DNA of 64,000 nucleotides from Arthrobacter oryzae (GCF_030812315.1 NZ_JAUSSM010000003.1:1-64000), one strand, 5' to 3'; shown: positions 1 through 8,173, numbered from the stretch's first letter. Program-made: numbers and translations. Notes: generated by a model from the sequence alone, not told the origin.

Positions 1-20
1 ACAGGCATAACGAAATCCAT
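1..20 (-). CDS. Possible 5' end of an unidentified gene running off the window
   Basis: An ATG at 20-18 on the minus strand opens a frame (MDFVMP) that leaves the window after six codons. A purine-rich stretch (GGGGAAAGG) lies about 7-15 bases upstream and could be a ribosome binding site. The fragment is too short for any product to be named. It would be transcribed in the same direction as yhhQ and lie downstream of it. Confidence 0.3.
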
Positions 21-151
21 GATGGACCTTTCCCCGCTCTGAGCACCGGCTCCAGCAACAGGGAACCTGTCACACAACAGCCTGACACACAGGGACCTTC
101 CGGCGAACCCGCGTGGTTCCGGCGAACTCGCTGAGGGTGGCTGTGTGGCTC

Positions 152-847
152 TTACGCCCCGTAGCTCGGTTCGCGCTTCTTGATCCAGCCGATGGTCAAG
201 GTGGTCACCGGCACGAAGAGGAACTCCACCAGGGTCTTGTAGAGGAAGCCCACCAGCACGTAGTTCACGAAGGTGCCGAAGTCCGTAATGCCGATGACCG
301 ACGCCGCGATGCTGCAGAAGATCAGCGTGTCAACGAATTCGCCGGCCACCGATGAGCTCATGATCCGGGCCCACAGCGACTTTTCGCCCGTGCGCGCCTT
401 CATCTTCACCAGGATCCAGGAGTTGATGGTCTGCCCGGCCACGAACGCCAGCAGCGAGGCCAGCACAATCTGCGGAACCGGGCCCAGCGCACCTTCGAGC
501 GCGGCCTGCTTGGAGGTACCGAACTCGTCGCCGAAGCCGGGCAACGCGATGATCACCCAGTAGCAGAGGGAGGCGAACACGGACAGGGCAAACGTGGTGA
601 TGATGGCCCTGCGTGCCACCTTGAATCCGTAGACCTCGCTGATGACGTCGCCCAGGATGTAGGCCAGCGGGAAGAGGAAGAAACCGCCGTCCGTGATGAT
701 CGGACCGATCGCCACGCCCTTGGACGCCCCGATGTTGGACAGGATCAGCACCACAGCCATGACGGCCAGCATGATGCCGAAGTAGGGGGAACCGATCGAG
801 GCGAATTTCGGCGCCGCGGAGGCGGGGAAAGTCTTGGCGGTAGTCAT
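152..847 (-). CDS. yhhQ: Queuosine precursor transporter, YhhQ/DUF165 family
   Basis: This is an integral membrane protein of about 231 residues of the YhhQ/DUF165 family, whose known members import queuosine precursors (preQ0/preQ1) for tRNA modification. Several hydrophobic helices are visible (IMLAVMAVVLILSNI, ITTFALSVFASLCYWVIIAL, IVLASLLAFVAGQTINSWI). The family hallmarks GFFLFPLAYILGDVISEVYG and FVDTLIFCSIA are present. The ATG at 847 (MTTAKTF) was chosen because the upstream extension is poor in hydrophobic residues and does not resemble the family. Transport specificity is inferred from the family only. Confidence 0.88.
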   Translation of the reverse strand: MTTAKTFPASAAPKFASIGSPYFGIMLAVMAVVLILSNIGASKGVAIGPIITDGGFFLFPLAYILGDVISEVYGFKVARRAIITTFALSVFASLCYWVIIALPGFGDEFGTSKQAALEGALGPVPQIVLASLLAFVAGQTINSWILVKMKARTGEKSLWARIMSSSVAGEFVDTLIFCSIAASVIGITDFGTFVNYVLVGFLYKTLVEFLFVPVTTLTIGWIKKREPSYGA

Positions 848-922
848 GGGTGATCCATTCGGAGTGGTTCGCTCGGCTGCCCGGGAAATCGCGAGGAAGT
901 CGCTGCAGCGGCCGGCTGTATT

Positions 923-951
923 AGCACTGGGAGGGGCTCCAGCGAAGTGCT
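923..951 (-). promoter_or_regulatory. Small hairpin in the yhhQ leader
   Basis: On the minus strand, 72-105 bases upstream of the yhhQ start, AGCACT and AGTGCT form a 6-bp stem around a 17-base loop rich in C and G, followed by AA. Queuosine-precursor transporters elsewhere are often under preQ1 riboswitches, and a stem plus downstream tail is loosely compatible with one. I cannot identify the conserved preQ1 core here, so this is only a candidate leader structure. Confidence 0.15.
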
Positions 952-1023
952 TCCGCCGGAACCGTGTTCCATTCTCGCACCACCGGGCGCGCACGGGCAC
1001 CGGTCGGCAAACTACTCCGTAAT

Positions 1024-1037
1024 TTGAACACGTTCAA
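1024..1037. promoter_or_regulatory. Operator 1 for the adjacent TetR regulator
   Basis: TTGAACACGTTCAA is an inverted repeat (TTGAAC / GTTCAA with a 2-bp centre), a typical TetR-family operator form. An almost identical copy lies 31 bp downstream, about three helical turns, and both sit just upstream of the TetR gene at 1091. Autorepression, perhaps with control of divergent yhhQ, is the simplest reading. Confidence 0.6.
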
Positions 1038-1054
1038 TTCGTGTGCCACACTTC

Positions 1055-1067
1055 TTGAACACGTTCA
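1055..1067. promoter_or_regulatory. Operator 2 for the adjacent TetR regulator
   Basis: TTGAACACGTTCA repeats operator 1 with only the last base lost. Between the two lies a separate perfect inverted repeat GTGTG-C-CACAC at 1041-1051. The second site ends 23 bp before the ATG of the TetR gene. Confidence 0.55.
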
Positions 1068-1090
1068 GAAATCGGATGACGGAGATCCCC

Positions 1091-1747
1091 ATGGCAAGCA
1101 AGAGCGAGCAGACGCGGCAGCTTGTAGCCGACGTGGCACTGCGGATGTTCCGTGAAATCGGCTTCGAAAAAACCACCATGCGCGCCATCGCGACGGAGGC
1201 GGGAGTGTCGGTGGGCAACGCCTACTACTACTTCGCATCGAAGGACGAGCTGGTTCAGGAGCTCTATGTCCAGGTCCAGGCGGAGCATGCCACCAAAGCG
1301 GCCCAAGCCGTCGAGAGCGTCAAGGACCTCAGCGGCAGGCTCAAGGCCACGCTGCACGCCGGCCTGGACGTCATGGAGCCGTACCACCGCTTCGGTGCCG
1401 ACTTCATCGCCACCGCCATCCGCCCGACGTCGCCCGTCAACCCGTTCTCCGGCGAATCCACGGCCGCCCGGGATGCCTCCCTGGCCATCTTCCGGAACAT
1501 CGTGGACGGCGCCAGCCCGGCTGTTCCCAAAAAGCTTCGCGCCGACCTGCCGGAGCTGCTGTGGCTCGGCTACATGGGAGTGGCGCTCTTCTGGGTCTAT
1601 GACACGTCGGAAGACAGGCGCCGCACCCGCAAACTGATCGACGGAGTGGCACCGCTGATCGCTCGCGGGCTGTCCCTCGCAAGGATTCCCGGCGTCAGCA
1701 AGGTGCTGGACGACGTCCTCAGCCTGAGCCGCAGCGTCCGCGAATAA
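1091..1747 (+). CDS. TetR/AcrR-family transcriptional regulator
   Basis: A 218-residue regulator with an N-terminal TetR helix-turn-helix: the segment TMRAIATEAGVSVGNAYYYF at about residues 28-47 matches the family signature. The C-terminal region is an all-helical ligand/dimer domain of unknown specificity. The start at 1091 is preferred over an upstream in-frame ATG at 1043 because 1043 lies inside the operator region and GGAGAT precedes 1091. Two TTGAACACGTTCAA-type operators directly upstream indicate autoregulation. The target is unknown; the divergent neighbour is yhhQ. Confidence 0.88.
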   Translation: MASKSEQTRQLVADVALRMFREIGFEKTTMRAIATEAGVSVGNAYYYFASKDELVQELYVQVQAEHATKAAQAVESVKDLSGRLKATLHAGLDVMEPYHRFGADFIATAIRPTSPVNPFSGESTAARDASLAIFRNIVDGASPAVPKKLRADLPELLWLGYMGVALFWVYDTSEDRRRTRKLIDGVAPLIARGLSLARIPGVSKVLDDVLSLSRSVRE

Positions 1748-1812
1748 CCAGGTTCCGGCACCAAAAAGCCGGCAGCCAAACTTCAAAGCAGCAGCAATCA
1801 ATGGGGGGAAAG

Positions 1813-2730
1813 ATGGACAACCGAAAGACTGTGGTCCTGGCCGGAGCATCCGGTTTCATCGGCGGGTATTTCCGGACACGCTTCGGGCAGGACGGCTGGC
1901 AGGTCCGCACCATCGGCCGCACCGGCGCGGGCACCGGAGCGGACACCGCATGCTGGGGCGACGACGCCGGGATCACCAGGGCGATCGACGGCGCCGACCT
2001 CCTGGTCAACCTCGCCGGACGTTCCGTGAACTGCCGCTACAACGAGCGGAACAAGGCACAGATCCTGGGATCCCGCGTATCCACGACGGCGGAACTTGGC
2101 CGGGCGGTGGGGCGCTGCTCCGCTCCCCCGGCGACCTGGCTCAACGCCAGCACCGGGACCATCTACCGCCATGCAGAAGACGCACCGCAGTCGGAACAGG
2201 ACGGTGAGCTGGGCGAAGGCTTCTCCGTGAGTGTCGCCCGGGATTGGGAGTCAGCCCTGGCTGCCTCCGAAACGCCCCTCACCCGCAAGGTTCCGCTGCG
2301 GATCTCCATCGTCCTCGGCCCGGGTGCCGGTGTGATGCGCCCCTTGGCCAATCTCGCCAGGCTGGGGCTGGGCGGACCTATGGGCAGCGGCAGGCAGAAG
2401 TTCAGCTGGGTCCATGTCGAAGACCTGTACCGCAGCGCGCTGTTCGTGCACCAGCGGACGGACATCACGGGCCCCGTGAACGTTGCCTCACCCGACGTCG
2501 TGGATAACCGGGAGCTGATGCGGTTGGTCCGGCGGGCCCATGGCGCGCCGCTCGGCCTGACGACCCCGGCGTGGCTGCTGGAACTCGGCGCCGTTCTGAT
2601 CCGTACCGAAACGGAGCTGGTTCTCAAGAGCCGCTGGGTAGAGCCGCGGAAACTGCTGGCTGCCGGCTTCATCTTCAGGCATCCCGAGCTGGGGAGCGCC
2701 CTTAAGGACATCACCGGGCGGCAGGCATGA
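1813..2730 (+). CDS. NAD-dependent epimerase/dehydratase-like protein, TIGR01777/YfcH type
   Basis: A 305-residue extended short-chain dehydrogenase of the TIGR01777 (YfcH/SDR39U1) family. The Rossmann motif GASGFIGGYF is at the N-terminus, followed by the family landmarks LVNLAGRSVNCRY, WLNASTGTIYRH and FSWVHVEDL. No substrate is established for the family. The start at 1813 was chosen because the run GGGGGGAAAG just upstream is an excellent Shine-Dalgarno sequence. The last 4 bases overlap the next gene (ATGA), so the two are probably translationally coupled. Confidence 0.85.
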   Translation: MDNRKTVVLAGASGFIGGYFRTRFGQDGWQVRTIGRTGAGTGADTACWGDDAGITRAIDGADLLVNLAGRSVNCRYNERNKAQILGSRVSTTAELGRAVGRCSAPPATWLNASTGTIYRHAEDAPQSEQDGELGEGFSVSVARDWESALAASETPLTRKVPLRISIVLGPGAGVMRPLANLARLGLGGPMGSGRQKFSWVHVEDLYRSALFVHQRTDITGPVNVASPDVVDNRELMRLVRRAHGAPLGLTTPAWLLELGAVLIRTETELVLKSRWVEPRKLLAAGFIFRHPELGSALKDITGRQA

Positions 2731-3158
2731 GCCGCCCGGAACGCGTAGTGCTGGGATCCGGCGCCGTGTGGCTCGGCATCCTCGTGACGCATGTGACGTT
2801 CTGCCTGCTGCTCGGCGCCAACGACCAGCTACGCAATTCTGGTTCGACGTCCGGCGTTTGGTTCGCCGTCGTTGCCCTGATGGTCGGCGCCATTCCTGCG
2901 GTAGTCATCGGATGGAGCCTGGCGATGCCGCTGGGTCTGCTGTTGCGGCCGGTCAGCAGCCACTGGATCCATGTGGCGGCATTCGGCCTGCTGGGCGTTG
3001 CGTTGGGTTTCCCGTTTGGCGGTTTCAGCTCCGTGCCGGACTATGCCGCTGCAGCCGCCATGGGTGCCGCGGCTGCGTTGGGCCGGCTCGCGGTCTGGAA
3101 ACTTGCCGGGGAATACGGCGACGGCGGGCAGCCGTCGCCGGGACCCGAAGTCCCGTAG
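2727..3158 (+). CDS. Small membrane protein of unknown function
   Basis: A 143-residue protein with about four hydrophobic segments (VWLGILVTHVTFCLLLG, VWFAVVALMVGAIPAVVIGW, HVAAFGLLGVALGFPFGGF and an alanine-rich C-terminal helix). No domain is recognised. Its ATG overlaps the stop of the preceding epimerase-like gene by 4 bases, so it is likely the second cistron of that operon. Codon use matches the neighbours. Confidence 0.75.
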   Translation: MSRPERVVLGSGAVWLGILVTHVTFCLLLGANDQLRNSGSTSGVWFAVVALMVGAIPAVVIGWSLAMPLGLLLRPVSSHWIHVAAFGLLGVALGFPFGGFSSVPDYAAAAAMGAAAALGRLAVWKLAGEYGDGGQPSPGPEVP

Positions 3159-3214
3159 CGATATTGGTCATCCGCACAATGCGGCCTGTTTGGGCGCGGT
3201 GGCAGGATGGGTGG

Positions 3215-4057
3215 ATGACTTCTGCCGCTGTTGAGACGTACCCTTCCGTCGCCCTCACCATTGCCGGGTCCGAGGCGACCGGTGGTGCCGGCGCCCAGGC
3301 CGACCTGAAGACTTTCCAGGAACTGGGCGTGTTCGGCATTGCCAACCTGACCTGCATCGTGTCCTTCAACCCGAACGACAACTGGAACCACCGCTTTGTC
3401 CCGGTGGACCAGCAGGTCATCGCGGACCAGCTGGAGGCGACGACGGCGGCATACGGCGCCGCTTCAGGCGCGCCGTCCTTACTCGACACCGTGAAGATCG
3501 GCATGCTGGGCAGCCCGGCCACCATTTCGACCGTTTCGTCCGCCCTGGTCACGGGCGGGTTCACCAACGTGGTGCTCGACCCGGTCCTGATCTGCAAGGG
3601 CCAGGAGCCGGGCCACGCACTGGATACGGACCAGGCACTCAAGGCACAGATCCTGCCGCTGGCCACGTTTGTCACGCCCAACCACTTCGAGGCGGAGTCG
3701 CTGTCCGGCATGGAGATCACCGACGTCGAGTCCCTCAAGGCCGCGGCCATCCGCATCCATGAGCTGAGCGGGGCCGCCGTGCTGGCCAAGGGCGGCGTGC
3801 GCCTGGCCGGGCCCGACGCCGTCGACGTCTATTACGACGGCGGCACCCTGGAAGTCCTGTCCGCCCCCAAGGTGGGCGAAGTGGCTGTCTCCGGTGCCGG
3901 CTGTTCCCTGGCCGCCGCGGTGACAGCCGAGCTGGCCAAGGGCGCGACGCCGCTCGAGGCTGCCCGTACGGCCAAGGCGTTCGTGACCGCCGGCATCCGC
4001 AACCGTGTGGCCTCCGGCGCCCCGTTCGACGCCCTGTGGCAGGGTGGCCCGCGCTAA
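3215..4057 (+). CDS. Pyridoxine kinase / hydroxymethylpyrimidine kinase family
   Basis: A 280-residue ribokinase-fold kinase of the PdxK/ThiD branch. TIAGSEATGGAGAQADLKTF near the N-terminus is the substrate and fold signature, KIGMLGS and DPVLICKGQ are family blocks, and VSGAGCSLAAA is the anion-hole/catalytic GxGC segment. It should phosphorylate pyridoxine/pyridoxal or HMP in cofactor synthesis or salvage; sequence alone does not separate these, though an isolated copy without thi genes favours B6 salvage. There is no clear Shine-Dalgarno. CAGGAT ends exactly 6 bases before the ATG, suggesting a leaderless mRNA. It converges with the serpin gene across a repeat cluster. Confidence 0.85.
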   Translation: MTSAAVETYPSVALTIAGSEATGGAGAQADLKTFQELGVFGIANLTCIVSFNPNDNWNHRFVPVDQQVIADQLEATTAAYGAASGAPSLLDTVKIGMLGSPATISTVSSALVTGGFTNVVLDPVLICKGQEPGHALDTDQALKAQILPLATFVTPNHFEAESLSGMEITDVESLKAAAIRIHELSGAAVLAKGGVRLAGPDAVDVYYDGGTLEVLSAPKVGEVAVSGAGCSLAAAVTAELAKGATPLEAARTAKAFVTAGIRNRVASGAPFDALWQGGPR

Positions 4058-4074
4058 CCACTCCCCGCCTGCCA

Positions 4075-4240
4075 GGACCCTCTCTCACTTTTCGCACGAA
4101 AAACCGGGACCCTCTCTCACTTTTCGCACGAAAAACCGGGACCCTCTCTCACTTTTCGCACGAAAAACCGGGACGCTCTATCACTGGATGAGCGAGCGTC
4201 CCGGTTTTCGTTGCAGGATCTGAGCGAGCGTCCCGGTTAT
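4075..4240. repeat. Family A palindromic repeats: three 32-bp tandem copies plus inverted partner
   Basis: Three identical 32-bp direct repeats start at 4075, 4107 and 4139. Each contains CCTCTCTCACTTTTCGCA followed by CGAAAAACC. They are followed from 4171 to 4240 by diverged copies on the other strand (GAGCGAGCGTCCCGGTT twice). The array fills the gap between convergent pdxK-like and serpin genes and can form long hairpins, so it probably ends transcription from both sides. The serpin stop codon (4237-4239) lies within the last copy. There are no variable spacers, so this is not CRISPR. Confidence 0.85.
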
Positions 4241-5541
4241 GAGCGGGGGTCGGCCACCGTTCCCATGAACAGCGGCAGGCCGGTTTCCACGTGCACGATC
4301 TGATAGTGGAACGGCCGGTCGAAGGTGATGGTGCGCTCGGGCTGCGGCGGAGCGCTGGTGGCCATGCCGTTGATCTGGGTGACAGCGGCGGCGATGGTGC
4401 CTTTTTCGGCAACAGTGATGTTGGCAGCCTGCGCGGCCTGGGTAATCATCATCTTGGGCTGGATGTTGTTGAAGTCCTCGGTGGTGTTGAGGGTCTTCTG
4501 CAGGCCGAGCGACTCAAACACCTTGCGCAGGTCAAAGCTGCATTTGTGGTCCCAGCGCGGCAGCTGGATCTGCACTGTTTCGAGCGCTGCTGTGTCGAAG
4601 GTGTCGGCGATCTCCGTGAGCTTGGCTGCGTTGAAAGCCGCGGACGCGGGGCGGGATCCGGCCTCGGTTCCCGGGCCGGTTCCGGCCTCCGGCAGGACCA
4701 GGCGCATGACGAAACCGTCGGCGTAGGGAAGGTCCACGCCCTGCCAGCCAGCCCCTTCCGCGTACTTCATTTCCAGCTCGTTGTGCATTGCGGGCGCCTC
4801 GATTTCCTCGCCGGCGGCTGTGGTGAAGGGCAGGTCCGAGGTGTCATTCGGGTCAAACGGCGCGCTCCAGGCGGACGCAAAGTACAGGGAGTTGAGCAGG
4901 CTGAACGTGTTGTCTGGATCGTACTTTGCCGGGGCTTCTTTGATCCGGCCGCCAGTGTTCCTGTTGACCCAGGCATCGATGGCGGGCTTCGTCGCACCCT
5001 CATCGCTGAAGTCCACGGGATACACACCGGTTCCGTAGTGCCGGGCGAGAGTGTCCAGGAAGGATTCCCCGGTGGGCACGCCCTTGTCCACGAACAGCCC
5101 GTTGGCGGCGTGCATGACCGGTTTCCGCGGCGGATTGTCCTCGTCCACTGAGCCGGGGTCGCCGTCGAACTTCTCGAGTGACCTGAGAACCGCATTCATG
5201 GCCTCATCGCGGTTCTCCTGGGGAAGTTGTAGGACGCTGTCCATCTCCGCGGCAGTCTCGCCCGACGCACCGGAGCGAAGCATCGCGAGCGCAATCAGCA
5301 GGCTCCCTGGCGAGGACACCACGTTCCCGTTGGAGCCGTCGCCCCCGTCGGCCAGCAGGGCTTCGCCGAGGCCCAGGGCCGAAGCCCGGAAGGAACGCAG
5401 TTCAGCGGCATAAGCTGCACGGTCCACCGAAACCCGCTCCACGCCGTCGGCCTTAAGGAGATCGGGAGACGACGCCGAACAGGCGGTGAGCGCCACCAGG
5501 GCACCGGCCGTCGCGATCCTGGCCACACGGAATGTTTTCAT
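4237..5541 (-). CDS. Serpin-family serine protease inhibitor, lipoprotein
   Basis: A 434-residue protein with a lipoprotein signal peptide (lipobox LTAC, acylated Cys about residue 21), so it should be membrane-anchored outside the cell. The rest is a full-length serpin fold: NGLFVDKG, LLNSLYFASAW, PRWDHKCSFDLRKVFESLG. The C-terminus holds the hinge EKGTIAAAVT (about 379-388), a reactive-centre loop through NGMATSAPP, and the closing FDRPFHYQIV...PLFMGTV motif. Small hinge residues suggest an inhibitory serpin. By standard numbering the scissile bond falls near Met-Ala-Thr-Ser, favouring elastase- or subtilisin-like targets (inference). GGGGGAAGAAA precedes the ATG. Two subtilases are encoded at the other end of the window. 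Confidence 0.9.
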   Translation of the reverse strand: MKTFRVARIATAGALVALTACSASSPDLLKADGVERVSVDRAAYAAELRSFRASALGLGEALLADGGDGSNGNVVSSPGSLLIALAMLRSGASGETAAEMDSVLQLPQENRDEAMNAVLRSLEKFDGDPGSVDEDNPPRKPVMHAANGLFVDKGVPTGESFLDTLARHYGTGVYPVDFSDEGATKPAIDAWVNRNTGGRIKEAPAKYDPDNTFSLLNSLYFASAWSAPFDPNDTSDLPFTTAAGEEIEAPAMHNELEMKYAEGAGWQGVDLPYADGFVMRLVLPEAGTGPGTEAGSRPASAAFNAAKLTEIADTFDTAALETVQIQLPRWDHKCSFDLRKVFESLGLQKTLNTTEDFNNIQPKMMITQAAQAANITVAEKGTIAAAVTQINGMATSAPPQPERTITFDRPFHYQIVHVETGLPLFMGTVADPRS

Positions 5542-5763
5542 TTTCTTCCCCCTTGGACCTGCCCTGCCGGCATTTGGCGGGAATCCGCCCGTCTTCCTTC
5601 AGTCAACCAGCCGGCCTGCCGCAGGACGATGCCCGTAGGGTCACGGTTTGCCGTCGTTTTGGTTTCACCCCGCCGACGTTCCCGCATCTTTCGCAACGTT
5701 TCCGCCAACGCTCCCGCACTTCCGTCACGGGCGTATCCTCGTGACATGTCGGAGGAGCGCTAG

Positions 5764-6120
5764 ATGGCACAGCATTTCAACAGCATTGACGAGTACATCG
5801 CGTCCTTTCCCGCCGAGGTGCAGGTCATCCTCCGGGAAATCCGGCGCAGGTGCCACGCCGCTGTGCCGGAGTCCGGCGAGATGATCAGCTACGGCCTCCC
5901 GACCGTCACCCTGGACGGCAAGTACGTGGTGTACTTCGCGGGATGGGCCCACCATGTTTCGGTGTATCCGGTGCCGGCCGGAGACGATGCCTTTCAAGCT
6001 GAGATCGCCCCGTACCGGTCCGCCAAGGGAACGCTGAAGTTCCCGCTGGGCAAACCTGTACCGTACGAACTCATCGAAAAGACGGCGGCACTTCTTGCGG
6101 CCGAGCGCCGCGGGCAGTAG
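5764..6120 (+). CDS. DUF1801/YdhG-like domain protein
   Basis: A 118-residue protein of the DUF1801 family. Visible family blocks are IDEYIASFPAEVQVILREIR at the N-terminus, ISYGLPTVTLDGKYVVYFAGW in the middle and GTLKFPLGKPVPYELI near the end. B. subtilis YdhG of this family has been described as a frataxin-like iron chaperone; whether this protein does the same is unknown. GGAGGAGCGCTAG before the ATG contains the ribosome site. It is monocistronic and diverges from the serpin gene. Confidence 0.82.
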   Translation: MAQHFNSIDEYIASFPAEVQVILREIRRRCHAAVPESGEMISYGLPTVTLDGKYVVYFAGWAHHVSVYPVPAGDDAFQAEIAPYRSAKGTLKFPLGKPVPYELIEKTAALLAAERRGQ

Positions 6121-6165
6121 CGGCCGGCTGTCGCGGCCGTCGGCTGCCACAGCCGCCGGAAGCGT

Positions 6166-6219
6166 ACGACGGCGGGCGCCAGCGCCGCCGTCGTCCGCGG
6201 GAGCCAGCGCCGCCGTCGT
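6166..6219. repeat. Family C palindromic repeat (ACGACGGCGG core)
   Basis: ACGACGGCGG at 6166-6175 pairs with CCGCCGTCGT at 6185-6194, and the second arm is repeated at 6210-6219 with a 25-bp period. The element sits between the convergent DUF1801 and poxB genes and can fold as a terminator-like hairpin. Related cores occur at 8174-8236, 16184-16190, 16350-16356 and 18309-18318. Confidence 0.65.
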
Positions 6220-6241
6220 CCGCGGGAAAGGCTTTGGCGGA

Positions 6242-7990
6242 CTACCGCCGCGGGATGTTCCTCAGATTGCTCCGCGCCATGCTCACGGCCTCGCCGGCGC
6301 CGCGGTTCAGGACCACTTTGGACATCGCGGTCGCGAAGCCGAGGACCTGCGACCCGGTGATCTTCGGCGGAATCGACAGCGCCTTCGGATCCGTGATGAG
6401 TTCCACCAGGGAGGGCCCGGGGTGGGCGAAGGCCTCCCGGTAGGCTTCCTCGATCCGCGCCGGATCCGTGACGCGGACCGAGTGGAAGCCGAGCGCGCGG
6501 GCGACGGCGGCGTAGTCGGCGTCGGGCACATCGACGCCGAAATCGGGCAGCCCGTCCACGAGCATCTCGAGTTTGACCATGCCCAGCGTGGAGTTGTTGA
6601 AGACCACGACGTTCACCGGCAGACGATGCGCTGCAACGGTGATGAGCTCACCGAGCAGCATGGACAGCCCGCCGTCGCCCGAGACCGAAATGACCTGCCG
6701 CCCGGGGTAGGCCAGCTGCGCGCCGATCGCGTGCGGCAGCGCGTTGGCCATCGAACCGTGCAGGTACGAGCCGATCAGCCGGCGCGTGCCCAGAGGATTG
6801 ATGTAGCGTGCGGTCCAGACGTTGCACATGCCTGTGTCCGCGGTGAAGACGGCGTCCTCCGCCGCCACCTGGTCCAGGATCGAGGCCGCGTACTCGGGGT
6901 GGATCGGCTGCTTCTTTTCGACCTTGCGCGTATAGGCGCCCACGGCCTTGTTCATGAGCCTGTCGTGCTTCTTGAGCATCTGGTTGAGGAAACGCCGGCT
7001 TTTCTTTGGAGCCAGCAGGGGCTTCAGCGCGGCGAGCGTGGGCAGCACGTCGCCGTGAACGGCGACGTCGACGTCGGTCCGCCTCCCTAGCTTGTGGGCG
7101 GCCCGGTCCACCTGCGCGGTCCGGGTGCCGGGCAGGAACTGGTCGTAAGGAAAATCCGTGCCGAGCAGGATCAGCAGGTCCGCGTCCTCGATCCCTTCGG
7201 CTGCGGCGCCGTAGCCGAGCAGCCCGGTCATGCCGATGTCGTACGGGTTGTCGTACTGCATGAAGTCCTTGCCCCGCAGCGAATGGCCGATCGGGGCGCC
7301 GATCACTTCTGCGAGGGCGACGACTTCGTCGTGGGCGCCCTGGGTTCCTGCCCCGGCAAAGATGGCGACTTTTCCGGCCGCGTTGATGGCATCAGCAAGC
7401 TCCCGGACGCTCGCGGCGTCGGGGACGAGGGTTGCGCGCCGGAACGTCGCGGGCAGCGGCGTCTCGCCGGTTGCTTCCAGGCCGGCGATATCGCCCGGAA
7501 GAGTGACGACGGCGACTCCCCCGAGCCCGACGGCGTGCTGGATCGCGCTGTGCATGACCCGGGGTGCCTGCTCGGCGGTGCTGACCAGCTCCGAGTACAC
7601 CGAGCATTCATTGAAGAGACGGTCCGGATGGGTTTCCTGGAAGAAGCCGCTGCCGATCTGCTTGCTCGGAATGTGCGAGGCGATGGCCAGGACAGGTGCT
7701 CCTGAGCGGTTCGCGTCGTACAGGCCGTTGATCAGGTGCAGGTTGCCGGGGCCGCAGGAGCCCGCGCAGACTGCGAGCCGGCCGGTCAGCTGGGCTTCGG
7801 CCGCAGCGGCGAAGGCTGCGGCCTCCTCATGCCGGACATGGATCCAGTCGATTCCGCCGTGCTGGGAGCCGCCCGTTTTGCGGACGGCGTCGACGATCGG
7901 ATTGAGGCTGTCCCCCACGATCCCGTAAATTCGCTGCACGCCGGCAGCCTGGAGTTGTTCAATGAGCTGGGTGGCGAGTTCCTTGGCCAT
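6242..7990 (-). CDS. poxB: Pyruvate oxidase / pyruvate dehydrogenase (quinone)
   Basis: A 582-residue thiamine-diphosphate enzyme that decarboxylates pyruvate to acetate, passing electrons to FAD and quinone. The N-terminal PYR domain carries RIYGIVGDSLNPIVDAVR and the cofactor-activating Glu in HEEAAAFAAAAEAQL. The middle domain binds FAD, and the C-terminal PP domain has GDGGLSMLLGELITV...NNSTLGMV, the thiamine-diphosphate/Mg motif. Length agrees with E. coli PoxB (572). Acetate would feed the glyoxylate shunt encoded at 14.8-18.1 kb. The upstream MFS gene runs the same way but a 24-bp hairpin separates them. Confidence 0.93.
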   Translation of the reverse strand: MAKELATQLIEQLQAAGVQRIYGIVGDSLNPIVDAVRKTGGSQHGGIDWIHVRHEEAAAFAAAAEAQLTGRLAVCAGSCGPGNLHLINGLYDANRSGAPVLAIASHIPSKQIGSGFFQETHPDRLFNECSVYSELVSTAEQAPRVMHSAIQHAVGLGGVAVVTLPGDIAGLEATGETPLPATFRRATLVPDAASVRELADAINAAGKVAIFAGAGTQGAHDEVVALAEVIGAPIGHSLRGKDFMQYDNPYDIGMTGLLGYGAAAEGIEDADLLILLGTDFPYDQFLPGTRTAQVDRAAHKLGRRTDVDVAVHGDVLPTLAALKPLLAPKKSRRFLNQMLKKHDRLMNKAVGAYTRKVEKKQPIHPEYAASILDQVAAEDAVFTADTGMCNVWTARYINPLGTRRLIGSYLHGSMANALPHAIGAQLAYPGRQVISVSGDGGLSMLLGELITVAAHRLPVNVVVFNNSTLGMVKLEMLVDGLPDFGVDVPDADYAAVARALGFHSVRVTDPARIEEAYREAFAHPGPSLVELITDPKALSIPPKITGSQVLGFATAMSKVVLNRGAGEAVSMARSNLRNIPRR

Positions 7991-8053
7991 GAGTGCACAC
8001 TCCCGCGATCAGGTTGATGGGCTGACAGGGCCAATATAGTCCGCCCTTATCGA

Positions 8054-8158
8054 AACGCTCTCGCACTTAACGCAACGAAAACCCGGACGCTCTCTCACTT
8101 TCCACAAGAAAGTGAGAGAGCGTCCGGGTTTTTCCTGCAGGACGTGAGAGAGCGTCAT
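8054..8158. repeat. Family A repeat cluster upstream of poxB
   Basis: Copies of the CGCTCTCTCACTT / GTGAGAGAGCG motif occur at about 8056, 8088, 8111 and 8141. The central two form the perfect hairpin described separately, and outer copies flank it on both sides. The sequence is the same family as at 4075-4240 and 13082-13175. Confidence 0.75.
8078..8132. terminator. 24-bp perfect hairpin, likely bidirectional terminator
   Basis: Positions 8078-8101 and 8109-8132 are perfect reverse complements around a 7-base loop, with four A at one end and four T at the other, so it has a U-run in both directions. It would stop transcription of the upstream minus-strand MFS gene before poxB. It is built from family A repeat sequence. 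Confidence 0.7.
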
Positions 8159-8173
8159 GGGGCGGTGAGCGTT

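Noticed and set aside
2768..3214. Upstream extension of the pyridoxine-kinase frame to 2768
   Set aside because: It would overlap the membrane-protein gene in another frame; the kinase fold begins right after 3215, where a -10-like box precedes the ATG.
4075..4170. Three 32-bp direct repeats considered as a CRISPR array
   Set aside because: The copies are contiguous without unique spacers, the unit is palindromic and related copies sit at other intergenic sites; no cas genes are present.
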